Positions 43,792-53,218 of a DNA stretch of 64,000 bases are shown here, one piece after another. The position numbers and the translations under genes are program-made. The notes beneath the pieces were generated by a model. It was not told the origin of the DNA and made no database searches. It saw only the letters and a list, made by a program, of their open reading frames with translations. Within the stretch, counting starts at the first letter, position 1, and each line of letters begins with the position of its first letter. Origin of the DNA: Neurospora tetrasperma FGSC 2508 (Eukaryota; Ascomycota; Sordariomycetes; Sordariales; Sordariaceae); assembly GCF_000213175.1 (NCBI RefSeq), contig NW_009799099.1, forward strand, positions 4,791,394 to 4,855,393, read 5' to 3'.

Positions 43792-46062
43792 ATGAGCGCT
43801 CCAGGTTCACCATCCAGCCGCAAAAGGCCGGCTGACGATGATTCGGATGCCTCGGGTGTCAAAAAGGCCCGGGTGGGAAATCCCGAGGCTGCCTCCAACG
43901 GACCGGCTGATGATTTCGAGGAGGGTGAGATAGGAGAGTCCCCTTCCGGATCTGAAGCGGCGTCGACCAAGGACGATGAAGCTGAGAGTACACCAGCGCA
44001 TGGTGGTTGGAACCGCGGCGTTAGCAACGGCCTGCGGACATCCTTTATATCGCTGAGCACATCAAACCTGCGCAAAAAGTCGCAAAAGAAGGAAGCCGAG
44101 CCAGAGCCCGCATCAGAGGTGGCGTCGGCATCGCCTGTCAAGAAGACCAGAGGAGCGAAGCAGTCAAAAAGCTCATCGCCGGCGGACCAAAAGGTCCTGG
44201 ATGGTTGGCTCGCCCTTCCTCCCCATGAGCCCTTCGCCCACTTCAGGGCACGACCAAGATACCCAGAATCGTGGCAGAACCGTTTTGTGGATTTCTGTGA
44301 GGCTGTTATTAGGCACAATATTCGATGGCCCGAGACAAAGATGGACGAGGCTCAGGCCAACAAGATGAACAACCCCGATCTTTTGCACAGGGCTTGGGTG
44401 CAGTGGCTGCAGGACCACGCGGACCAGAAATGCTGCTCTATAGATCAGGTGGCTGCGGGATCCAAGTTGGCTTCAGCGCACAAGCTGTCCAGAGAAAGCC
44501 TCGAAAAGATGATTTCTGAAGCACTCAATGGCGAGCCTGAGGGACCAAAGACACAGGCTAGAAAGAAGGAGCCAAAGAAGAAGGAAAAGTCTGCCCAAGC
44601 AAGATGGACCAAATTCACTCTCCAAGGTACCAGATTCGAGAATCTAACAATGCCACCATTGGTCCCAAAGTCGGACTTGGACGAGTTGAAGAAGAACAAA
44701 GACCTGTGGATGACCAGATTCCTTCAGTGGTCTCAGGATCTCATCAACCGGAATCAAGACCTTTTGACCGCCGATACTCCGGAGCTCCTGGGCGTTATCT
44801 GGACGTCCTGGTGCGCCTGGTTCAAACAGATCGTGACAAAGAACAAAACTCCCATCGGAAAGGACGTTGCTCGGAATTTCTTTCTCGAGAACAACGAGGA
44901 TGTTGAAGCCGTTTACCGTGGCATCATGGCAGCCAGCCCAAGGCCAGCTTTAGATAAGGCAGAAGAGCCACCAAAAGACGAAGAGACAGAAGCTGCCGAT
45001 GAATACAGCGAGCGCCCACAAGCGACCCCGGCCAGAAACGAGGAGCAACTATCACAACCCACAACGCCCAGAAACGAAGACGTCGACCTCCACATCCGCC
45101 ACAAATACTTTTGCGGCCTCGAACAAGACCAGCTCTTCTGCATCGAATGCGCCTCCGACTCGCACGGCTCGTCCCAATGCCCCTTCCTAACCTGCCGCTG
45201 GTGCAGCGCCGTCGCCGAGCACCCATCCTACGCCTGCCCTTCCCGCCGCCGTTGTACCGAATGCCGTCAGCTCGGACACGAAAGCGAGTCCTGCACCGAG
45301 AAGCTCGCCCTCCCACGCGACCAGATGGAGTGCGCCATCTGCGGCTCGCGCGACGGACACCTGGAAGAGACCTGCGTCGAGCTTTGGCGCACCTTCAAGC
45401 CCGACCCTCTCACCTCTTCCAAGGTCCAGGCCTTGCCTATCTACTGCTACTGCTGCGGCAACGCGGGCCACTACGGCGCCGACTGCGGCATGAACATGGC
45501 GCGCCCGGACACGATTACGGTGTGGGAGACGTGGAGCAAGAGTAACGTCGAGCAGCTTTACGTGGATCCGGAATCCGAAAAGGTGGCCATCGCGCTGAAG
45601 CCGATGCCCAAGGGCTCGGTTTTGGCGCCGTATAACGAGGAGGACCCGTATGCGGACTGGGATGCGAATAGCAATGGCGGAAGACCGGATTTTGGACATG
45701 GTATTGCCCCGCAAAGACATGTCTTTTTCGAGGACGACGATGAGGATGAGGAGGATGAGGGATTCATTAGGCCGCCGGTGCAGAAGAACCAGGGATCGTC
45801 GTCTAGGATTCAGTTTGGAGGTGGTGGCAACCGTGGTGGCCGGGGTAAGAATGGAGGAAGTGGTGGTGCCTTCAACCCGCCACTTCCGCCTGGTCCGCCG
45901 CCTGGAAGACTGAGGGAGTTCCAGAGCTACAACCATGGCAGGGGAGGCGATTCTTTTAAGAATGGCGGCGGCGGCGGCGGTGGTGGTGGACGTGGCGGTC
46001 GTAATGGTGGCCGCGGTGGATACGGCGGCGGCAAGAGGGGCAGAGGCGGGAAGCAGTGGTGA
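43792..46062 (+). CDS. CCHC zinc-knuckle protein with RGG tail, Air1/Air2-like
   Basis: Single exon, 756 residues, starting MSAPGSPSSRKRPADDD. The N-terminal third is charged and disordered, with FEEGEIGE and a basic NLS-like KKTRGAKQSK. A folded region follows (about 130-380, with two similar alpha-helical parts around WLALPPHEPFAHF and WMTRFLQWSQDL). The zinc-knuckle array at about 440-585 includes CIECASDSHGSSQC, CRWCSAVAEHPSYAC, CTECRQLGHESESC, CAICGSRDGHLEETC and CYCCGNAGHYGADC. An acidic stretch (EDDDEDEEDEG) and a Gly/Arg-rich RGG tail (RGGRNGGRGGYGGGKRGRGG) follow. Five consecutive knuckles with a C-x2-C-x4-H-x4-C core are typical of Air1/Air2, the RNA-binding subunits of the nuclear TRAMP polyadenylation complex, but those are much shorter. 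The link is therefore a family-level inference; a general RNA-binding zinc-knuckle protein is the safe reading. Confidence 0.9.
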   Translation: MSAPGSPSSRKRPADDDSDASGVKKARVGNPEAASNGPADDFEEGEIGESPSGSEAASTKDDEAESTPAHGGWNRGVSNGLRTSFISLSTSNLRKKSQKKEAEPEPASEVASASPVKKTRGAKQSKSSSPADQKVLDGWLALPPHEPFAHFRARPRYPESWQNRFVDFCEAVIRHNIRWPETKMDEAQANKMNNPDLLHRAWVQWLQDHADQKCCSIDQVAAGSKLASAHKLSRESLEKMISEALNGEPEGPKTQARKKEPKKKEKSAQARWTKFTLQGTRFENLTMPPLVPKSDLDELKKNKDLWMTRFLQWSQDLINRNQDLLTADTPELLGVIWTSWCAWFKQIVTKNKTPIGKDVARNFFLENNEDVEAVYRGIMAASPRPALDKAEEPPKDEETEAADEYSERPQATPARNEEQLSQPTTPRNEDVDLHIRHKYFCGLEQDQLFCIECASDSHGSSQCPFLTCRWCSAVAEHPSYACPSRRRCTECRQLGHESESCTEKLALPRDQMECAICGSRDGHLEETCVELWRTFKPDPLTSSKVQALPIYCYCCGNAGHYGADCGMNMARPDTITVWETWSKSNVEQLYVDPESEKVAIALKPMPKGSVLAPYNEEDPYADWDANSNGGRPDFGHGIAPQRHVFFEDDDEDEEDEGFIRPPVQKNQGSSSRIQFGGGGNRGGRGKNGGSGGAFNPPLPPGPPPGRLREFQSYNHGRGGDSFKNGGGGGGGGGRGGRNGGRGGYGGGKRGRGGKQW

Positions 46063-47975
46063 GCGCGGCGAGGGCGGGCACGGAATTGAACAGGCACGTG
46101 GTGTCTCTTGCATGCGGTGATCTTGTTTGATCTTACGAGGCCCTTGGTCAGTGGCCTGGCTGGCATTGCTCTCTAGCTCAGCACTGAGAACCACAACTAT
46201 TGCTTGAATGCGGTGGCTCGGCATAGGTTACCAGCGAAGGGGTTTGTAAGTTGCTCAGGCAGGGCCGTACCTCAATCTAACAAAGCTACGGTACTTTTTG
46301 TTAAAAACGAGCTTGTCATCAGCGGTTGGAGATACCCTTACAGGCGCATTGGTATCGAGCAAATATATAAAGGGATAACGATATATACGCAAGGCCATGG
46401 TAGTCGAGGGTGTGAAGTGTGCTCTAGGGGTTCCCTCTGGTTTTTGTCGTTGTTGTGAATCTTTTATCAAGCACACATCGTAATATCTTACAGGGATGCC
46501 ACCCTTGATTTTCATGTCTGTATGTATGAGGGATGTGAATGGGACTCGGTATGGCGGTATGTATGGCGATTGAGAACTTTTATGCTGACCTTTTGGTTTT
46601 CATGGTTCCTGTTCCTTTGCTAGCGAGGCCAGACCTCAATCCTCTCATCCACTGTTGCTCACAACTAGAGGTACAAGTACTTAATTCATGCACAGTCATC
46701 TTAGAAACTGAACATACCTGCAACTTGAATGGTTCCATCCTCTTGAATGAACTGTTCCTCCTCCGCGACTGCCTGTTTTGGCATCACACTGCACATAGAT
46801 AATCCGGATCATAGGCGGGTACTTCTAGGCAATCCCCGCCCGTCGTTGGCTCTTTCCATTTGATTATACAACTTCTAGGACGGTCATCACATACCTACAC
46901 TCTTCCTCGATTCTTGGGTCTTTTTACCCCTTTGTTCCTTCATTTCTTGTTCTCGCTTCAAGTCTGCAATTTCGGAGAGACAAAAAAGTGCAGAACCATG
47001 GCCAGAGGATAGTGAGGCGAGAAGTACGCGTGATTATTTTCCACGATATCTTCAATTGTTCGGTCAACGACCAAGAAGAGCTTCACTTCTTCCTGACATG
47101 GCCATATGGTGGTAGTCGTGAGTGTGAGTGGAAACGCGGTCAACTTCTCCATTCCACACCCGATCATCACTGTTTCAAGTTCCCGTCATTGCGGCGCTTC
47201 GCAAAACAAGATCTCCTTTTGATGATGAAGTGTACATATAAAAGCCACTCCGCCCACCCGAGACCTTTAACAGTCGGTCAAGCCATCGGTGAATTCACAA
47301 AGTCTCCTGATAGATGAAACCACCTAAAGGTCCAACGCACTGAAAAACCGAAAGCTGTCTTGATTTTCAAGCTTTCCATCACCGCCTTGGTTTGACACTT
47401 CCAACTGTCAGTCAGCTAGCTAGCTAACACATCAGCTTAGCCGTTTGACATTTTTTTTTTCTTTCACCCTGGTTCCATAGTAGGGGTGACAACTCAGCAG
47501 CCAACTGCGGAGAGGGCTACTAAAAAGTCTCATCATTGATTCCATGAGAGGAGTCGTCCGACGGGAGAGACATCGATTCCTAATTTTTAGGTACCTACCT
47601 CTAACACCTGTGGTGCTTTCCGCATCAGTGTTCTTGCAGAAGAAGTCACACAACAATGCAATTCCCAAAAAGTAAGGCGTACTATACCGTCTTTATACCT
47701 GCCACCACCCAACAGCCCTACACTTTTAACCATGGGAATCTGACATGTCGCTTAAATTGTGAATCTTTTGGGCGTCAACTCTCATGCCTTACAGCCAGGG
47801 GGGGGGGGGGGGCTAGCCGCAGGCAGAGAGCGGGGCCGCAAGAAGGGTCCAGTCCCGGTCCATCCCGTTTCACGAAACACGCGCGGCGGAACGGAACGAA
47901 ACTCGTTGAGTCCATTTATTAGCCTCTGGCACGATATGATCCTGTCGATCAGGTCCACGTCAACTTGTCTGGCCC

Positions 47976-48003
47976 GTGGTGGTGGTGGTGGTGGTGGTGG
48001 TGG
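47976..48003. repeat. (GGT)n microsatellite
   Basis: A perfect GGT run of about nine units, about 165 bases after a separate poly-G run. Simple sequence only. Confidence 0.9.
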
Positions 48004-49788
48004 CTGTACGGAAAGGCCTCCGCTACTGACGGCCGGGGGATGTTCGGTGTTGGGTGAGGTGCCCGGCTTGGATTTGGAAATGGGGAGTTGCGATTGGTTG
48101 GCAGCGCTACTACTACTTATCGATAACAGCTCCCGCTTTCCACTTTCTCCCCAACTCCCAAATGATTCATGGCTGACTACAGTATTGCGTGGCTAACAAA
48201 AGCGGAAAGTTCAACCACATTCTTTCCAAAAAACCAAACCTTTGATGCATACACTTAGTTGTAAGCCTTGTTTCTTGGTCTCTTCTTGAATGCAATGAAA
48301 TCTCTGAAAAGATTTATTCCGAGCAATTTCATGACCGACGGACCGTGAAGCCGTGGTCCGAAAGCGTTAATAAGCACCACTGCAGCTAAAGCATCGATTC
48401 ACCCGCCCCTCCTCCTCCATCGACGTTTTGTTTCGTTGTTTCAACTTCTCGCTGCGGCAACTGCCACCACACCTTTGGCATCGTTTTCGGGCCCTTCAGT
48501 TGGATCGACTCATTGGTAGCCCCTGGTTGCAGCACCATCCCGTTTCTGGGTGAGGTCGACTGGATGAGAAGTCCCGAGAGATCAGACAGGCTGCATTGGT
48601 GTCATGCGGGGTCCAAAAGCACATTTCGAATCCGGTCTGACCACTCACAGTCTTTGGTGCGGCTCATCATCAACCAACGGCGGCCATCGTCAGAATCCAG
48701 TCCGGTCCAAAGGTCGCGCTCGCAATGGAGTAGTAACTGGGCTACCGAGTCGATGCGACGGAGCAAAAGACTGCGGAATCACAGTCGTCTCGGGTCTTTC
48801 GAGAAGCCTTTCCACATTCCGTCCCTATCCGTTTTTTTCTCTCTCTCTCACCCACTTGTTCCTGTCCCGACCGACATTGCATGGTGCAGCCGTCCGAGAT
48901 GCCGTCGCCCCAGAATCTTTGCAACCATCATCTGTAACCATCTGCAGATGCACGAGGAGGGACGGCACTTTGTGAAGATAATTCTCTGACAGCCATACGA
49001 CATCCATGTCGATACACTAGTCTACCGTCTGAATGGCCTTCCTTTGATGCTTGGCATATGCTCAGTGTGCATTTCTAAGCCATGGATAGCTACCCTGGCC
49101 GCTATGGACAACCTATGGCCTGTTATGTATTTGAACGTTCTGAATGCAGTGGGAGGCGGTAGTCTTTCCAGCATGGCTTGTTATGGACATGGCTGTGGCT
49201 ATGGTTGAATGGATTACTTTGCACGGATGATCGCTTCGCAAAGTCAAAGCCAGCGGTTGTTGGCGGAAGGAGTCAATGAGTGAGTGGATGAATGGGGTGG
49301 GATCAACTTCCGGGATGGGATGGGGAAACGCGCGACCGACCGACTGACCGGATACGTGGATGACTACTAGTCTAAAAAGTTCAAAGGAGGAGACATACCG
49401 AGTGGTAGGTCCATTGTTATGTCGGTCGGTGATGAGGTGTCACCAGTGGGGTATATCTCCCTGTCCAAGTCCTCCTCCACTCTTCTTGGGAAAACAGAAA
49501 GTCCTTCTTTTTTTCTCTTGGTTTTCTTTGGCTTCATATTCCTTTCTGTTGCACAAGGTCTGGAACCGAAAACGACTTTCGCCTCTTTTGACGACATCGG
49601 ACTCTTGAGAGAACCATCATCGCCCAAGACGAAAACAGACAGAGGACTTACACTAGTGGAGTACCACCACCACCACCACCAAGATACCCAAAGCCTCTCT
49701 TCCCCTGCCCACCTTATCCTTCTTCTTCTTCTTCTTCTTACTTGTCGTTCATCAAATCATATTCGTCCTTCACTTTGAGTTCTATACC

Positions 49789-49815
49789 ATGGAGAACGGG
49801 GTGATATCAGAGTAA
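49789..49815 (+). promoter_or_regulatory. Upstream ORF of F-box gene (8 codons)
   Basis: ATGGAGAACGGG... ending in TAA encodes MENGVISE and terminates 70 bases before the main start. It lies in the presumed leader and its initiation context (TACCATGG) is reasonable, so it could reduce translation of the main frame. Confidence 0.45.
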
Positions 49816-49885
49816 TCAACTTTCAACCATCATTTCATATACCCAAAAATCACAACCACATCGTCCAAGACATGCAAAGGCAAGC

Positions 49886-52800
49886 ATGGCACCTAATACC
49901 AAACCACACGCAGACATCTACTGCCTGTGGAAACACGAAACTATCCGCGAGAGACTCTTCGATCTGCTCGACAAGCGCGACCTCTGCGCCGTCCGCGCCG
50001 CCAACTCCACGCTTTCATCCCTCCTCACTAAGCGACTCTTTCTACGAACCCACGTAACTTTCACAGCCAACACCTTCACCAAGCAAACACGCATCTGCGC
50101 CCTCAGTCGAATTGGCCATCATGTCGAGCACCTGACCTTCTACTTCCCCCATTCGGACGCTACATTCCTCCCGCCCCTAATCCATCCGACAACAGGCCGC
50201 GAGATCTCCTTCCTCTACCAACCCATCACCTCCATGGCCGCGGCGCTGGTCAGACCGAAATTCACAAACTCCGAACTAGGCCAGATCCTCACGGAGCAGT
50301 ACCCACCCCTGTTCCACGCCGCTTCCAACGTGCCTTCCTTCATCCACGCCATGCGCCACTTGCCCAACATGCGGCACCTCTCCATCAAAACCCCCGGCCA
50401 GAACCCCCAGGATCGGTACCGCAGGGACTGCGTCGACTACGCACTGATCAGCTTGCGCATCTCGCTGGAACGGGCGCCGCTCACCAAGCTTTCCAAGCTT
50501 TCGCTGTCGGGCGTTCACCCCACAGCCTTCAACTACCTTCGCCACACGCCTGGCTCCGGCTACGGTTCCTCCCCCTCGGCCGAGCGTCGCTGGCGACAAA
50601 TCCGCAAGCTGTACATCAGCGTCGAAAGCTGGGATTTCTACCACCCTACCTCGCCCGGACTGGACCACCTGAAGATCATGGATGAGTTTATTCGCGGGTT
50701 TGCTCCACGGTTGGAAAAGCTTAGTTTCACTTGGGATGGACACCGAAAGGGGCCTTGCCCTATAGCACTTGGTGGAGATCCCCTTTTCGCTCCTGCCGGC
50801 GCGAGATCAAAACAGCAACAGCGAAAGAAACAGCCCAATGATTTGATAGACTCCATGAGCCCGTTACCGGAAAGGCCGCGACGAAGGGATATAGACATGC
50901 CACGTCTCAAGTATCTGTCGGTACGAAACGCGACAATGAACGCTAGCCAGGTTAACGGGTTAGTCAAGAGACACATGCGAACAGTGAAGGAGTTCCAGTT
51001 CGAGGAGGTCTTGCTGGTAGGCGAGGGGACGTGGGACGAGGCGCTCAAGCCGCTGTTTGATGAAGAGGCACGGAGGGCCAAGGGCGGGAAAAGGGGGGAT
51101 ATTTGGTGCAGACGGTCGATCAGTGGGAGTGTGGAGAGTGGGAGCGTGATGAGGCAGGGTCAGCGAAGGCAGGTGAGCGGGTTGTCGAGCACAACGGATG
51201 GTTGTGAGACACTGTTGACGGAGTCGTCGGCTGCTACAGCGATGAAGATGGGTTTGTTGAACCTGGAGTTGGAGACGATGTTGTTCAATGGAGGGGGGCT
51301 TGAGGATGGCGTGGATGCATTGGAGATGGGAGTCCAGGAGTGGGCAAAGGGTGTGACGGATGCTGCCGTTGTGAGTGGTATGACTACTAATACTGTCATC
51401 CACGATGGTGGAAGGGTCGACAAAAGAGGGAGCGGTACGATCACGACGATTCGCGAAGAGCGCGAGGAGGAAGTGGATGTTGCTGGTCTGCATATGGGTA
51501 CCAACGTGTCCGTTAGCACGAGGATCAAGAAACAGCGTCTCCGCAAGAAGGGCTCGAAGAAGCACCATCACGGAGATGACAGCATCACCGAGGGAGAGGA
51601 GACCGGTGGATCGCGTCGCCGGAACCGCGAGCGCCGCGAACATGCCAGCGATGATGAGCGCAGGCACCGCAGCAGCAGCGAGAAAGAGAAGGACAAGGGA
51701 CGCCTCAGTCGAAGCAAGACCAACTACTCCCGCCGTGGCGATTCGAGCGATCGTCACCGTTCTCGTTCTTCTTCGAGCTCTCGTCAAGGCAAGCACTATC
51801 GTCATCACCGTCGAGACTACCCGGAGGATGACAAGGTCACGACTCTTCCGACCTTGCCAGAACTCAAGACCATGTCGGAAGTCAACGGCGCTGATGATGA
51901 GGACTTACCTCAACCTCCTCAACCCAAGAACGTTCCTCACACACCACCACAAGTTGCTGCTCAGCGACTCCCACCGTCACCTCCCCAATCTGCCGGTAGT
52001 GCGTCCAACAAAGACAAAGCATTGCCACCACCACCACCCGGCTATGCCTCGCCCACCCCTCCCCGCTCTCCTCCCCGGATGACGGAGCAAGATCATATTC
52101 TCTCCCCACGTCCATCCCTGGACACTCCTCAGGCTGTCCGGCTCAACATCACGGCCCCAATTCTCAACGCCAACCCCTCCCCCGCCGTCCTCTCGCCAAC
52201 CGTCTACGACCCCTCTTCCAAAACCGGTCCCCTCCTCGGCATCAGCGGACCACAAAACGCACGCGGCGGTGCCGTTGGTACCCTCCTATTCCGCGACTCT
52301 ACCTCCTCCAATCCCGATGGCCCCTCCCTCTTCGCCGACCTTGAGGCCCACGTCGAATCCGAGCAAGACCGGGCCGCCGCCCTCAAAAAGGCCCGGGAAC
52401 AAGTCCTCGAGAAACTAAGCAAGGAATTCGCTCATGGGCCCTACGGTCCCCCCTCTACAAGGGAATCTATTGACCAACCTCAACCTCAACCGCAAGCGAT
52501 GCGTCCCCAACCGCCCAAGCGCTCCAACTCGCACTCCATTAAACCACAACTTTCCAACCCGTTCCCCATCAAGCGCGCCAACTCCCACAATCATCATCAC
52601 ACCGGCAATGGCCACAGACGCAAACACTCGGGCCACCACGGACACGACTCGCCAGCCGTCATGGCCGCGATCAACGCCTCACGCGCGAGACCTGGCGCCG
52701 CCGAGTCTGCCCCCACCTCGGCCGTCACCGGCGACAAAGATCATGAGGACATGCTGGCTTTCAGCATCCCCTACGACCAACACCACGTCGATTGCGGGGA

Positions 52801-53218
52801 TACCTGCGCTCCGCCTACCGTTCCTCCTCCTTCCCACCATGGCATTTCTTCCTCTTCTCATGGACTTGGAACAAGACTCAAAGAAGGGTTGATCGGTATC
52901 GTCAGGGCGGGGACGCCAGGGTTTTCGAGGCATGGTACTCCGGTGCCCTCTAGAACCGGGACCCCCGGGATCTCTGCTATGGCCGGGACCGAGACGGTGG
53001 TGCATCGGGGGAGGAGGAGTGAAGATGATGCGGGAAGAAGACAAAGGGAGAGGGATGTGAAAGAAAGGAGGGAGGAGCACAGGGATCACTACCACAAGTA
53101 CGGACACGGAAGCACTGAGAGCAATGCCAGTGGTTATAGCAAAGGGACGACTGGGACCAGGGATACCCATGTCCCGTTGATGACCAACCACAGCGTTTTA
53201 GGGTACAAGGGAAATTAA
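49886..53218 (+). CDS. Large F-box protein with disordered, charged C-terminal half
   Basis: Single exon, 1110 residues. The N-terminus matches an F-box-like helix bundle (IYCLWKHETIRERLFDLLDKRDLCAVRAANSTLSSLLTKRLF). About 85-400 is a degenerate leucine-rich scaffold (LPNMRHLSIKTPG, LTKLSKLSLSGVHP, APRLEKLSFTWDG, MPRLKYLSVRNATM), as in fungal F-box/LRR-type proteins that deliver substrates to an SCF ubiquitin ligase. From about 520 onward the chain is low complexity: Lys/Arg/Glu with many RS/SR pairs ([20 protein letters not shown]), then Pro-rich segments (PPPPPGYASPTPPRSPP), His-rich stretches and Ser/Thr. The substrate is unknown. An ATG 14 bases upstream in another frame (49872) opens an overlapping 61-codon frame; the 49886 ATG is chosen because it opens the F-box. 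Confidence 0.88.
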   Translation: MAPNTKPHADIYCLWKHETIRERLFDLLDKRDLCAVRAANSTLSSLLTKRLFLRTHVTFTANTFTKQTRICALSRIGHHVEHLTFYFPHSDATFLPPLIHPTTGREISFLYQPITSMAAALVRPKFTNSELGQILTEQYPPLFHAASNVPSFIHAMRHLPNMRHLSIKTPGQNPQDRYRRDCVDYALISLRISLERAPLTKLSKLSLSGVHPTAFNYLRHTPGSGYGSSPSAERRWRQIRKLYISVESWDFYHPTSPGLDHLKIMDEFIRGFAPRLEKLSFTWDGHRKGPCPIALGGDPLFAPAGARSKQQQRKKQPNDLIDSMSPLPERPRRRDIDMPRLKYLSVRNATMNASQVNGLVKRHMRTVKEFQFEEVLLVGEGTWDEALKPLFDEEARRAKGGKRGDIWCRRSISGSVESGSVMRQGQRRQVSGLSSTTDGCETLLTESSAATAMKMGLLNLELETMLFNGGGLEDGVDALEMGVQEWAKGVTDAAVVSGMTTNTVIHDGGRVDKRGSGTITTIREEREEEVDVAGLHMGTNVSVSTRIKKQRLRKKGSKKHHHGDDSITEGEETGGSRRRNRERREHASDDERRHRSSSEKEKDKGRLSRSKTNYSRRGDSSDRHRSRSSSSSRQGKHYRHHRRDYPEDDKVTTLPTLPELKTMSEVNGADDEDLPQPPQPKNVPHTPPQVAAQRLPPSPPQSAGSASNKDKALPPPPPGYASPTPPRSPPRMTEQDHILSPRPSLDTPQAVRLNITAPILNANPSPAVLSPTVYDPSSKTGPLLGISGPQNARGGAVGTLLFRDSTSSNPDGPSLFADLEAHVESEQDRAAALKKAREQVLEKLSKEFAHGPYGPPSTRESIDQPQPQPQAMRPQPPKRSNSHSIKPQLSNPFPIKRANSHNHHHTGNGHRRKHSGHHGHDSPAVMAAINASRARPGAAESAPTSAVTGDKDHEDMLAFSIPYDQHHVDCGDTCAPPTVPPPSHHGISSSSHGLGTRLKEGLIGIVRAGTPGFSRHGTPVPSRTGTPGISAMAGTETVVHRGRRSEDDAGRRQRERDVKERREEHRDHYHKYGHGSTESNASGYSKGTTGTRDTHVPLMTNHSVLGYKGN

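Larger units (their letters stand above)
46063..49885. other. 3.8 kb spacer upstream of F-box gene
   Basis: No supported gene. It holds a G homopolymer (about 47798-47812), a (GGT)n run (about 47976-48003), a CTT run (about 49725-49741) and T/C-rich leader-like DNA from about 49480 onward. A 158-codon open frame at 48513-48989 overlaps another open frame of similar length and lacks any domain. Confidence 0.55.

Noticed and set aside
48513-48989. 158-codon open frame in the F-box upstream spacer
   Set aside because: It overlaps a second frame of similar length, with no recognisable domain, no promoter-like features and no coding-type codon choice.
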